From assembly GCF_024168825.1 (NCBI RefSeq), contig NZ_JALJWH010000001.1, positions 3,224,001 through 3,288,000 of the forward strand: a stretch of DNA of 64,000 bases, in the 5' to 3' direction. A program made the translations under genes and the position numbers. This document shows, in pieces, positions 26,909 to 35,324 of this stretch (position 1 is its first letter; every line of letters begins with the position of its first letter). The notes below the pieces were generated by a model. That model saw only the letters and a list, made by a program, of their open reading frames with translations. It was not told the DNA's origin and ran no database searches. The stretch is from Paenarthrobacter sp. A20. Lineage in GTDB: Bacteria > Actinomycetota > Actinomycetes > Actinomycetales > Micrococcaceae.

Positions 26909-27802
26909 GTGAAGCTGGACAACCGAAAAATCGCAGTGATCGGCGGTGACGAGCGTGAGCAAGAAATTGCCAGGCTTGCCGCGCTTACAGGAGCCAGGGT
27001 CAGCGGCTATGGCTTTCCTTGGCCTGAGGGCGGAGTAGACGGGGTTACGTTGGAAGACTCGGCGCGGGAGGCCTTGGAGGGGGCGGACTACGCACTGTTC
27101 CCCATCCCGGGCCAAGCTCTGGACGGCACCTTGTTCGCCCCCTTGTCGCCGGAACCGATTCGACCTGACAAAGATTTGCTGTCCGTGATGAATCCCGGGT
27201 CATGGATTATCTTGGGATGGCCTAATGAAGAATTGAAAGCGGCCGCAACGGCCCACGGTGTCCGCTTCAGTGAATATGAGCATGACGTTGAACTGATGTT
27301 GTTGAGAGCTCCGGCAATCGTTGAAGGTGCCTTGGGCCAGGTCATCGCCAATACGGACATCACCATCCACAACTCAGACGTCCTGGTCATCGGTCACGGG
27401 AACATAGGGCGCATGCTCGCGCGGACTCTCGTTCTGTTGGGTGCCCGTGTGCATGTGGCGGCACGGAACCCCGTCCAGCGTGCAGACGCCCTGGCGGCAG
27501 GGTGCGTTCCTCACGACCTGGATGAAATTTCGAACGTCGCCCCCACCGTGTGCATGGTCTTTTCCACGGTCCCTTCCTCCGTCATGGACCGTGAAAAACT
27601 CGCCCTATTGCCACCCAAATCCTTAGTCATGGATCTTTCAGCCCCGCCAGGGGGGCTGGATCTTAACGCTGCCCGCGGACTTGGACATACTGCAGTGTGG
27701 GCACGGGGCCTTGGCCGGAGGGCTCCCATAACTGTGGGTGCAAGCCAATGGAGTGGTATCGCCAAACGCATTGAGGCCATAGAAGGAGACAAGAACTCAT
27801 GA
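26909..27802 (+). CDS. Dipicolinate synthase A-like dehydrogenase
   Basis: This protein of about 297 residues resembles DpsA: an N-terminal domain (KIAVIGGDEREQEIARLAALTGARV) and an NAD-binding Rossmann domain from about 145 (VLVIGHGNIGRMLARTLVLLGARV). GTG 26909 has AAGGAAG about eight bases upstream, and GTG 26900 is an alternative. DpsA normally works with DpsB on dihydrodipicolinate in spore formers. This organism type does not sporulate and no DpsB is nearby, so the protein has probably been recruited to another imine or hydroxyacid oxidation. Confidence 0.78.
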   Translation: MKLDNRKIAVIGGDEREQEIARLAALTGARVSGYGFPWPEGGVDGVTLEDSAREALEGADYALFPIPGQALDGTLFAPLSPEPIRPDKDLLSVMNPGSWIILGWPNEELKAAATAHGVRFSEYEHDVELMLLRAPAIVEGALGQVIANTDITIHNSDVLVIGHGNIGRMLARTLVLLGARVHVAARNPVQRADALAAGCVPHDLDEISNVAPTVCMVFSTVPSSVMDREKLALLPPKSLVMDLSAPPGGLDLNAARGLGHTAVWARGLGRRAPITVGASQWSGIAKRIEAIEGDKNS

Positions 27803-29163
27803 AGGTGGACCTGGTCCTGAAGAACGCCCGTCTCGTTGATCATGCTGGCGAACAGCGTGGAGCCCTGGCAATCTCCGGCGGACGGATCGTAGCTATCGGC
27901 GATGACGCATTGTTCACAGATGCCGACCGAATCATCGACGTTGGCGGCAAAGTAGTCATGCCAGGGGTAGTGGACCCTCATTGTCACTTGGGCGTGAACT
28001 ACGGCTATGACGACGACATGCGCACTGAAACGGCCGCCGCAGCCCGAGGCGGTGTTACAACCATCCTGCTGTTCATTCGGAATATGGAAGGTTCGTACGT
28101 TCCGTTCTACAAAGACAGGAGGGAACGGGGCGAAGCCAACGCCGTCATCGACTTCGGCTTCCACTTCGGGATTCAGCGTGAAGAGCATGTGGCAGAGATT
28201 CCCGAAATTGCCAGACTGACCGGTGTTCAGTCGTTCAAGTGCCATATGGGCTATGAACCGGGAAATCCCATCGGTATTGTTTCTTCGACAGACGCTTGGG
28301 TGTTCGGGGCAATGCAGGAAGCCGCCAAACTTCCCAACGGAATCGTCTCTGTACATTGCGAAAACACCGAACTCGTCCAGCTTCTGAAGAAGGACATGAT
28401 CGCGACCGGGCGACAGGATCTGGCCGCATACACCGAGTCGCGTCCCGTCTTCGTCGAGGAAGAGGCGATCGCGAGGATGATTAAGTTCTCGGAAATCACG
28501 GGCTGTCCTTTGTATATTGTCCATACAACTGCTGCTAAAGGGCCGGTCATGGCGAGCGAAGCCCGTACCCGGGGGATCGATGTCACTGTTGAAACCTGCC
28601 CGCATTACCTGACTCGGACTGCCTATGACAACGATCTGAGTGCAACCGCCAAAATTTCTCCCCCCTTGAGGGATCAGGTGCAACTGGAGGGTCTCTGGGA
28701 GGGAGTCCTTGGAGGCGGAGTGGGAACCTTGGGAACCGACCATGTTCCCTTCAAGAAGAATGGCGGAGACCTATGGACGGAGAAGCCCGGCGTAGTCACG
28801 TTTCCGTGGGAGCTTTCACTGATGCTTCATTTCGGGGTTCATCAGCGGGGAATGTCACTCTCACGGTTGGTGGAGCTCAATTCCTACAACCCTGCCCGTC
28901 GTTTCGGACTGTATCCACAGAAGGGTGCCTTGGCCGTAGGCTCGGATGCTGATCTGGTAGTCGTGGATTTGGAAGAAGAACGGGTTGTTGAGCATGACGG
29001 GAAGGGCACGTGCCTTTACGAAGGCTGGAATCTGAGAGGCTGGCCTGTCATGACAATCTCCCGTGGGGACATCGTCTACGACCGCGACCAGGAGGCTGAA
29101 GCAGCCTTTGGTCGCGGGCTCTGCGTCAGCGTTCCCGACTCAGAGCGTGGGAACGACGCATGA
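27799..29163 (+). CDS. Hydantoinase/dihydropyrimidinase-family amidohydrolase
   Basis: This 454-residue enzyme hydrolyses cyclic amides (hydantoins, dihydropyrimidines, allantoin). Binuclear metal ligands are visible: VDPHCH (His61, His63), carboxylated Lys near 147 in SFKCHMG, His in SVHCENTE, His in IVHTTAAKG and Asp in LGTDHVPF. It is clearly different from the HyuH enzyme at 53077-54453, so the window holds two unrelated-in-context hydantoinases. Its place between NAD(P) enzymes and a TIM-barrel protein, with 4-bp overlaps on both sides, ties it to the operon's pathway. Confidence 0.9.
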   Translation: MKVDLVLKNARLVDHAGEQRGALAISGGRIVAIGDDALFTDADRIIDVGGKVVMPGVVDPHCHLGVNYGYDDDMRTETAAAARGGVTTILLFIRNMEGSYVPFYKDRRERGEANAVIDFGFHFGIQREEHVAEIPEIARLTGVQSFKCHMGYEPGNPIGIVSSTDAWVFGAMQEAAKLPNGIVSVHCENTELVQLLKKDMIATGRQDLAAYTESRPVFVEEEAIARMIKFSEITGCPLYIVHTTAAKGPVMASEARTRGIDVTVETCPHYLTRTAYDNDLSATAKISPPLRDQVQLEGLWEGVLGGGVGTLGTDHVPFKKNGGDLWTEKPGVVTFPWELSLMLHFGVHQRGMSLSRLVELNSYNPARRFGLYPQKGALAVGSDADLVVVDLEEERVVEHDGKGTCLYEGWNLRGWPVMTISRGDIVYDRDQEAEAAFGRGLCVSVPDSERGNDA

Positions 29164-30002
29164 TTACGGAGGTAGGAACGGGGCGGCGCGTCCTCAGATC
29201 GGTGTCAATCCACTTCATGTGGGACCAACTGCCCATGCCCGAGCGGGTCTGGGCGGCAGCTCGTGCCGGTTTCGACCTGGTGGATCTCTGGGACTGGCGG
29301 AACGTCGATATCGACTCCATCGCGAGAGCCGCTCACGAATCCGGTGTAGGAATCAACGGTTTCTTCGGTAACAGAGAGTTTTCAGCCTGCGACCCTGCGC
29401 AGCGAGAATCCTTTGTACAGGAAGTCAGGGAATCGCTGGAATGCGCAGTGCGAGTCGGCGCACGCCAACTTCATCTGTTCTCCAATGCCATTCGTCCGGG
29501 TGGAGTCGTGGTTCCTGGACCGCCTGTTCCAGCGAGCTCCTTGCAACAAGCCTGCGTGGACGCTCTGCGCGAAGTCGCTCCGCTGGCTGAGGCCGCCGGC
29601 GTTACGCTCATCTTGGAACACTTGAATGAGGTGTTTTTGCCGGGCTACCTCTGGATCGGCGCAGGGTCAGTTGTTGACATCGCACGTGAAGTAGACCACC
29701 CGAACGTGATGGTTGTCTTTGATGCGTACCACCAGCAACTCGGGCAGGGCCGGCTCGGAGAGCACCTGCTGGCCGCCATGCCGTATTTGGGACGCGTGGA
29801 CATAGCCGGGGTCCCCGGCCGGCATGAACCGGGGGTAGGAGAAATCGACTTTAGTTACCTTCGTGAGCTGCTCGATCAAGAAAAATGGCACGGCACGGTC
29901 ACCTTCGAGGTGATGCCCAGTAACGGAAATCCGGCCAAGGCCGTGGAGATGATCGACCAGATGTTCCCTCTGTCTTGGTGCCGGCGAGGTGAGGCCGAGT
30001 GA
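29160..30002 (+). CDS. TIM-barrel isomerase/epimerase, hydroxypyruvate isomerase-like
   Basis: This 280-residue protein belongs to the xylose isomerase-like AP endonuclease family 2 barrel. Expected metal-binding acidic residues lie in ILEHLNE, VVFDAYHQQ, GEIDF and VTFEVMPS. Members isomerise or epimerise small hydroxy-keto acids or sugars (hydroxypyruvate isomerase, tagatose epimerase). It overlaps both neighbours. It may isomerise the short-chain product released after ring opening (inference). Confidence 0.82.
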   Translation: MITEVGTGRRVLRSVSIHFMWDQLPMPERVWAAARAGFDLVDLWDWRNVDIDSIARAAHESGVGINGFFGNREFSACDPAQRESFVQEVRESLECAVRVGARQLHLFSNAIRPGGVVVPGPPVPASSLQQACVDALREVAPLAEAAGVTLILEHLNEVFLPGYLWIGAGSVVDIAREVDHPNVMVVFDAYHQQLGQGRLGEHLLAAMPYLGRVDIAGVPGRHEPGVGEIDFSYLRELLDQEKWHGTVTFEVMPSNGNPAKAVEMIDQMFPLSWCRRGEAE

Positions 30003-30748
30003 TGCCCACCGGACTTTTGTCAGACTGCGTGGCCGTCGTCACCGGAGCCGGATCAAGGGGAGGCCAGGGAGAAGCTGAGGCCAGACTTCTTGCACTCAAT
30101 GGCTCGAAGGTCATACTCGTGGACCTGGAGACATCAGAGGGGGCGTCCATAGCAACTGAGATCGGGCCGGAAAAGGCCCAGTTCTTTGCTATGGACGTTA
30201 CAGACGCGACAGCGTGGAACCGGCTAGCTACCCTGATCCGTGAGAACTTTCCAACGATCGATATTCTCGTGTACAACGCCGGGATCTGGCTCGATAAGGG
30301 TGTTTTTGATACCTCGCCTGAGGAGTACCGCCGCGTCGTCGAGGTCAACCAGACAGGTGTATATCTGGGAATGCACACGCTCGGTCCCCTGATGCAGGAG
30401 AGCGGAGGCGGATCCATAATCAACACGTGCTCGACGTCCGGCTTGAAGGGAGCAGGCATGCCGCACGCCTACGCTGCCAGCAAGTGGGCTGTGCGCGGAA
30501 TGTCCCGAGCGGCAGCCTACGAACTGGCGGCCTTTGGCATCAGAGTTAACGCCATTTGCCCAGGTGTGATTGATACTCCAATGATCGAAGGGGGCCCTGG
30601 TGTTCTGAGCGTGATTGCTGAAACGATCCCCTCGGGAAGGGTCGGTAAGCCAGAAGATGTGGCGCAACTTGTCCTTTTCCTGGCCTCCCACGCAAGCAGC
30701 CACATTTCCGGAGCAGAAATTGCAATCGATGCAGCCGTCTCCGCCTAG
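30002..30748 (+). CDS. Short-chain dehydrogenase/reductase
   Basis: This enzyme of about 248 residues has the classical SDR pattern: cofactor motif near TGAGSRGGQG, NAG in LVYNAGIW, Ser in NTCSTSG, YxxxK in YAASK, and PGVIDTPM after it. Asp in VILVDLE suggests NAD preference. ATG 30002 overlaps the preceding stop (TGATG), and an in-frame GTG at 29999 is possible. It oxidises or reduces a hydroxyl or keto group of a pathway intermediate. Confidence 0.88.
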   Translation: MPTGLLSDCVAVVTGAGSRGGQGEAEARLLALNGSKVILVDLETSEGASIATEIGPEKAQFFAMDVTDATAWNRLATLIRENFPTIDILVYNAGIWLDKGVFDTSPEEYRRVVEVNQTGVYLGMHTLGPLMQESGGGSIINTCSTSGLKGAGMPHAYAASKWAVRGMSRAAAYELAAFGIRVNAICPGVIDTPMIEGGPGVLSVIAETIPSGRVGKPEDVAQLVLFLASHASSHISGAEIAIDAAVSA

Positions 30749-31064
30749 GATCCAGTACGCCATATATTGCTTGGACGGGCCCAATCGGCAGGAGCTAAGG
30801 GCGCGAAACTTGAAGTCGCATAAGTGCCACATTGAGCATTGGGCGCCGCACATCATTATGAGTGGGCCGCTTTTGGCCGCCGACGGAAAAAGCCGTGAAG
30901 GGCAACTCTACGTCATTGAAGTCGAGAGCGCCGACGAAGCTCGTCGATTTGTTCATGACGACCCGTTCACAATCGCCAAGATCTTCACCCAGATTTCCAT
31001 CCAGCGATTCTCCCCTAGAATTCACATGGGTCGCAGAACAAAAGACGCGCAGCTAATTGTTTGA
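30729..31064 (+). CDS. YciI-like protein
   Basis: This 111-residue protein of the YciI fold (ferredoxin-like, dimeric) shows HKCHIEHWAPHIIMSGPLL, a DG-K-REG turn and ARRFVHDDPF. The ATG lies inside the last codons of the SDR gene (20-bp overlap), so it is the coupled last gene of the operon. Some YciI relatives act on chloromuconate-derived lactones or dehydrohalogenate, which would fit an operon with an enolase-superfamily enzyme and a tautomerase. Confidence 0.8.
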   Translation: MQPSPPRIQYAIYCLDGPNRQELRARNLKSHKCHIEHWAPHIIMSGPLLAADGKSREGQLYVIEVESADEARRFVHDDPFTIAKIFTQISIQRFSPRIHMGRRTKDAQLIV

Positions 31065-31099
31065 CGGATCTTCAGAATGCTTCTTCCTTTCCGCCGGGA

Positions 31100-31870
31100 C
31101 CGCATTCCAAGGTGGAGTCGGTGACGGAGAACCCGCGGGTGCCGGCGACGGTACTGGGGGAGGGTGTGGGCTGGTTCCCGGTCGTTGGCCTGGTTCGGGG
31201 AGAACATGACCTGGGCTCGGTCGGCCGGATAAGGCACTTGCTGATCCAGCGGACAGGGTCAATTGCGAACCCGGGGAGCATGCCCAATGCGACCTGTGGT
31301 TCCTGGAGGTGCGGATATCCGTCGGGACCGGAAAGCCCGGGTTTTGTCGTTGCTGGTGATGGTGTGCTCGCATTCGTGGTTCACTATGGCCCGGATGCTC
31401 CCGACCCGGATGTTCATTGGACCCGCTGGCTCTGATGTTGGACCTGATCGGTTCCCTTGGCGGGTTGCCGCGGCGGCAGATCTTGGATAGCAAAACGGCC
31501 ATCGGCCGTGGAACAGCTATGGCGCCGGAGTCGCTGCCTTCGCGGGGTCCTCGCGACCAGGATAGACAGACGGTTGGTCCGGCGAACCGGGGGCCGGCCA
31601 CGGAACTGCTCGCCCAGGACAGGCCGCGATGTTGCCGCTGCCTCCGGTTCCGCCGTGACAGGGTTCGCTGCGAGAGTCAGGATCCATCGGGACAACTACG
31701 GCCGGATGGGGTCCAGAGACTACTCCGTGAAACCGCAGGCGATCGGCAGGTCCGTCGATGACACCGCGAACCTCTGCTGTCAGTTCGTCTCCTCCTGCTA
31801 CGAGCACGCCTCTCTTATCCTGGCCTCGAACTTTCCTTTCGCCCCGTCTCCAGCCACCGGCTCAACACAC
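31100..31870 (+). mobile_element. Decayed IS21-family element (istA and istB remnants)
   Basis: Fragments of IstA-like sequence appear in different plus-strand frames: VPATVLGEGVGW near 31140, ARVLSLLVMVCSHSWFTMAR near 31350 and LIGSLGGLPRRQILDSKTAI near 31450. An IstB-like piece (FVSSCYEHASLILASNFPF) lies near 31775-31835. The order istA then istB is as in intact IS21 elements, but both genes are broken by frameshifts and deletions. The remnant sits directly after the nine-gene operon. Terminal repeats could not be defined. Confidence 0.65.
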
Positions 31871-32085
31871 GTAAACGGTCTCGTTGCCCTCGACAGGATC
31901 GAAGAATACGGCAGTGCAAGCAACGTCAACATGGGCCACTTTTCAATCCGCGAGATGGCTCACCTTCTACCGGCGTTGACATCGCGTCACGATCCGGTTC
32001 CAAGGTTATGTGGTGTTGGCGGCCTCACAAGTGAACCATCGATAATTGGTGGCACCAAACAACAGCTCGAACCTTTGAATACGTA
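31871..32085. other. Non-coding remainder between the IS21 remnant and the terminator
   Basis: No gene is recognised. It may be further eroded IS sequence. Confidence 0.35.
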
Positions 32086-32124
32086 GAGGGCCTCGGCGCG
32101 GAACTGCACCGCGCCGAGGCCCTC
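32086..32124. terminator. Perfect 15-bp GC-rich hairpin
   Basis: GAGGGCCTCGGCGCG (32086-32100) and CGCGCCGAGGCCCTC (32110-32124) pair exactly around a 9-base loop. The hairpin lies 80 bases beyond the stop of the leftward GntR gene and is its probable terminator. It also shields against transcription from the left. Confidence 0.75.
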
Positions 32125-32204
32125 CTGAATGGGTGAACAAGCGCTCCGGCGCCGTCATGCCGAACCGGAAACCGGGCACAAACAGTCACGCCGGCTCCTT
32201 GCGA

Positions 32205-32942
32205 TCAGCTCATTCCCACGCTTCGAAAGCTCTCAACCCAGTTGAGCATGCCCATCACATGCCGGACCGCGGCGTCGTGGGCGGCTGCGGAGTCGCCGGA
32301 CAGGATGGCATCGATGATGGCCTTGTGCCCGGCTACGGAATTTGGCAGTTGTCCAGGTTGGGAGAAGAGGATGTCTCGGGATTGCGTGAGTAGGCCGTTC
32401 AGATCTGCGAGCAGCCCTGGCAGCAACACACCTCCTGAGGCCTCAGCTATTGAGCGATGAAAGGCGACATCGAGCAGGGCGAGTTCGGCCGGGTCAACGG
32501 CAGAATCTACTGCTTCTGCAAATTCAGAATGAGCACGTTCGATTGCAGCCCGGGCGTCGTCCTTTGTTCCACTCGCGGCCCGCTCGGCCGCGAGGCCGTC
32601 CAAGGCCCCACGGACATCAAGGAGTTCGCTCAGTTCGTCCCTGTGCATCTCAAGATATAAGGCGAAGGCCCCAGCGTAGGCACTGGATATTCCCTCCCTC
32701 ACCCGGGCCCCTTTGCCGTGCTGAATCTCGATGAGTCCCGTCGCTTCCAGACCTGCCAATGCTTCCCGGATGCTCACCCGGCTCACACCGAAGGCCTCAC
32801 CGAGCTTGCGCTCGGAAGGAAGGAAAGTTCCCGGGGGATAATCCTTTCGTCTAATCGCGGCCAGGAGCTGATCTCTTACCTGCAGAGTTGGGCTAACTCT
32901 TTCAACAGCAACGAAAGAGGAGCCGGTATCTGTTTCACTCAT
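32205..32942 (-). CDS. GntR-family regulator, FadR subfamily (paralogue of the one at 9987)
   Basis: This 245-residue protein has a winged helix (SERKLGEAFGVSRVSIREAL, GKGARV) and an FCD domain (LLDVRGALDGLAAERAA, DVAFHRSIAEASGG, GHKAIIDAI). It lies 27 bases after the lipoyl-protein gene in the same direction and is probably the last gene of the E1 operon, allowing feedback. GTCTGAT lies just upstream on the minus strand. The two paralogues may sense related metabolites, or one may control uptake and the other the dehydrogenase complex (inference). Confidence 0.88.
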   Translation of the reverse strand: MSETDTGSSFVAVERVSPTLQVRDQLLAAIRRKDYPPGTFLPSERKLGEAFGVSRVSIREALAGLEATGLIEIQHGKGARVREGISSAYAGAFALYLEMHRDELSELLDVRGALDGLAAERAASGTKDDARAAIERAHSEFAEAVDSAVDPAELALLDVAFHRSIAEASGGVLLPGLLADLNGLLTQSRDILFSQPGQLPNSVAGHKAIIDAILSGDSAAAHDAAVRHVMGMLNWVESFRSVGMS

Positions 32943-32969
32943 TTCTGGCTCCGATCAGACTAGGGAGTA

Positions 32970-33242
32970 CTAAAGGCCAGCGCGGTAGCTCTCATAATCC
33001 TGTTGATCAGATGCGATCGTGATGACGGGAGCACCGACTTCCACATCGTCCCCTTCCTGGGCGAGCAGGGCGCCGACAATACCTGAGGTCGGTGCCTCCA
33101 ACTCGACGGTGATCTTGTCCGTATCGATGGTTGCTAGAATTTGACCCTCCGTTACTGTATCTCCAACGCTGACATTCCATTCAGCAATAGTTCCTGACTC
33201 CATAGTGACTCCCCATTTGGGGAGGGGAAATTCATTAGCCAT
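32970..33242 (-). CDS. Stand-alone lipoyl-domain protein
   Basis: This 90-residue protein is a single biotinyl/lipoyl domain with the lipoylation Lys43 in DTDKITVEL. It replaces the N-terminal swinging-arm domain of a normal E2. No acyltransferase or E3-binding domain is attached. It follows E1-beta by 9 bases. The matching acyltransferase core is most likely the gene at 13448-14182, about 19 kb away. It would carry the acyl group from E1 to that E2 core and electrons to an E3 encoded elsewhere. Confidence 0.9.
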   Translation of the reverse strand: MANEFPLPKWGVTMESGTIAEWNVSVGDTVTEGQILATIDTDKITVELEAPTSGIVGALLAQEGDDVEVGAPVITIASDQQDYESYRAGL

Positions 33243-33251
33243 GCTATGTCC

Positions 33252-34268
33252 TTAGATGTTGATGTTTTGGTTCTGAATTGTGGGCTTGCCAAGCAATGTC
33301 CGCACCGATTCAGCGATCTGGTTTGTCATTGGCAAAACAAATTGTTCGAGCACAGGGGCATAAGGAACGGGGGTGTTGCGGCCTCCCACCCGCTGCACAG
33401 GGGACCTGAGCACGTCGTAGCAATGCTCTGCTGCCCAGGCGGCGATCTCAGCACCGAACCCACCCCGGGCGGGCGCTTCGTGGGCGACCAGAAGACGGCC
33501 AGTCTTCTCAAGGGAGGACCGCAGTCCCTCATAATCAAACGGTACGAGTGTTCTGGGATCGAACACTTCGCAGGAGATGCCTTCTTCGGCCAGCGCCTCG
33601 GCCGCCTGCATGGCATATTCCCGAGTTTTTAGGTAGGTGACGATTGTGACGTCCGTTCCCTCCCTGTGGATCCGGCCCGAGCCAAAGGGGATGGGGTCGA
33701 TTTCAACCACTTCACCGGCCGGACCTCCTCTGCCCACATAAAGACCTTTGTGTTCAAAGAACATGACCGGATCCGGGTCTCGGATTGCGCTTTTCATCAA
33801 TCCCTTGGCATCTTCCGGCGTCGACGGTGCCAGAACTTTCAGGCCCGGCACATGAGTGAACCACGACTCCAGGCTCTGTGAATGCTGTGCCCCTGTGGAC
33901 CCATTTGTGCCGGTCACCATTCTCACAACCATTGGCGAGCTGAGCTTGCCACCGGTCATGTAGTGGGTCTTAGCGGCTTGGTTGACAATCATGTCCATAG
34001 CCAGCATCGAAAAGTCGCTGAACATGATTTCCGCAATTGGCCGGCCTCCTACGAGCGAAGCTCCCACCGCCGCGCCAACGATGGCTTCCTCGCTAATGGG
34101 CGAATCCCAAAGGCGATCCGATCCGAAACGCTCCCAAAGGCCTTTGGTGACGCCGAAGACGCCTCCGGATGCACCGACGTCTTCCCCGATAATGAAGACG
34201 GCCGGGTCCCGCTCCATCTCTTCGGTTATGGCCTGACGAATGCCATCTGCAAAGGTAAACTTGCTCAT
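33252..34268 (-). CDS. 2-oxoacid dehydrogenase E1 component, beta subunit
   Basis: This 338-residue transketolase-like subunit resembles pyruvate, branched-chain and acetoin dehydrogenase E1-beta. Typical stretches are IGEDVGASGGVFGVTKGL, DSPISEEAIVGAAVG, EIMFSDF and LLVAHEAPARGGFGAEIA, with the C-terminal transketolase domain after about residue 200. It overlaps E1-alpha by 4 bp. With E1-alpha it decarboxylates a 2-oxoacid (or acetoin-like diketone precursor) with thiamine diphosphate and loads the acyl group on lipoamide. Pyruvate, acetoin and branched oxoacids cannot be told apart by eye. Confidence 0.9.
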   Translation of the reverse strand: MSKFTFADGIRQAITEEMERDPAVFIIGEDVGASGGVFGVTKGLWERFGSDRLWDSPISEEAIVGAAVGASLVGGRPIAEIMFSDFSMLAMDMIVNQAAKTHYMTGGKLSSPMVVRMVTGTNGSTGAQHSQSLESWFTHVPGLKVLAPSTPEDAKGLMKSAIRDPDPVMFFEHKGLYVGRGGPAGEVVEIDPIPFGSGRIHREGTDVTIVTYLKTREYAMQAAEALAEEGISCEVFDPRTLVPFDYEGLRSSLEKTGRLLVAHEAPARGGFGAEIAAWAAEHCYDVLRSPVQRVGGRNTPVPYAPVLEQFVLPMTNQIAESVRTLLGKPTIQNQNINI

Positions 34269-35287
34269 CGGAGAGCCCTTCCGTTGTAGGAATCTACGTA
34301 AACGTGTTGCAGGGCATCTTCAGGTGAAGGGTGCTCCTGCTCTTTTGCCCACTCGATGTCGCGGCTCAAACGTTCTTCCACCTCTTGGCGGAGCGCTTCC
34401 AGCGACTCTTCAGTGGCTCCCAGTTCATCCCGGAGAACGTTGGGGAACAGGACAAGAGGATCCCGTTTCATCCAAGATTCCACTTCTTCTTTAGGGCGGT
34501 ATCGCGCCATATCACCTTCGAAGTGACCCTTGTGGCGGTATGTCTTGGCTTCAATAAGAGTGGGGCCCATCCCGTTCCGGGCCCTGTCGGCTGCTTCAGC
34601 CGCTACTTGCCGCACTGCAAGGACATCATTTCCGTCGACGACCACGCCTGGCAATCCGTATGCAGATGCCCTATCGGCGACGTTCTCCAGGAGCATGTGC
34701 TCATTCTGTCGGGTGAACTCACCATATAGATTGTTCTCGCAGACAAAGAGGACGGGGAGTTTCCAGAGAGCAGCAAGATTCAGGGATTCGTGGAAGGCCC
34801 CCTCGTTGGAAGCGCCATCCCCAAAGAAGGTAACCGCCACCGCGCCGCTACCGGTCCTCTTGAGCTGCAATGCAGCCCCGGTAGCCAAAGGAATGCCACC
34901 TCCGACGATCCCGTTTGCTCCCAGGAATCCGAGCTCCGCATCAATCATGTGCAGAGACCCACCCTTCCCCGCGTTATAGCCGGTTGAGCGGGCAAACAGT
35001 TCGGCGTACATCCGTGCAGGATCCGCTCCACGTCCGATTAGATGGCCGTGCCCCCTGTGCGTGGATGTGAGCACGTCATTTTCTCCAAGAGCGGCGCAAA
35101 CCCCCACCGCTACAGCTTCCTGGCCGCTGCAGGGGTGAAGAAAGCCCGGAATCAAGCCGGATGCCCTGAGTTGCGCGGCCCGCTCCTCAAAGCGGCGAAT
35201 CAGGATCATCCGACGAAGTAGGTCCATCCCTTCTTCCAAATCGATGCCAACGGCTCGAGTTGCCGTTTGGGTTAGAGAGTTAGTCAT
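34265..35287 (-). CDS. 2-oxoacid dehydrogenase E1 component, alpha subunit
   Basis: This 340-residue subunit binds thiamine diphosphate through the classic motif that begins GDGASNEG (156-158) and ends in NN near 185-186, with THRGHGHLIGRGA and YNAGKGGSLHM for the phosphorylation-loop region. Length and the short spacing to E1-beta fit acetoin-dehydrogenase-type E1. It is preceded by an SDR gene in the same direction (37 bp). The substrate is likely the oxoacid end product of the island's pathway (inference). Confidence 0.9.
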   Translation of the reverse strand: MTNSLTQTATRAVGIDLEEGMDLLRRMILIRRFEERAAQLRASGLIPGFLHPCSGQEAVAVGVCAALGENDVLTSTHRGHGHLIGRGADPARMYAELFARSTGYNAGKGGSLHMIDAELGFLGANGIVGGGIPLATGAALQLKRTGSGAVAVTFFGDGASNEGAFHESLNLAALWKLPVLFVCENNLYGEFTRQNEHMLLENVADRASAYGLPGVVVDGNDVLAVRQVAAEAADRARNGMGPTLIEAKTYRHKGHFEGDMARYRPKEEVESWMKRDPLVLFPNVLRDELGATEESLEALRQEVEERLSRDIEWAKEQEHPSPEDALQHVYVDSYNGRALR

Positions 35288-35324
35288 TTGCGAAATCCTT
35301 ATCTAAGAGGTCTTGTGCCGCCAG

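Noticed and set aside
31457..32086. A 209-codon plus-strand frame after the nine-gene operon
   Set aside because: Its middle matches IstB only over a short segment and the rest is nonsense. It is treated as part of the decayed IS21 element.
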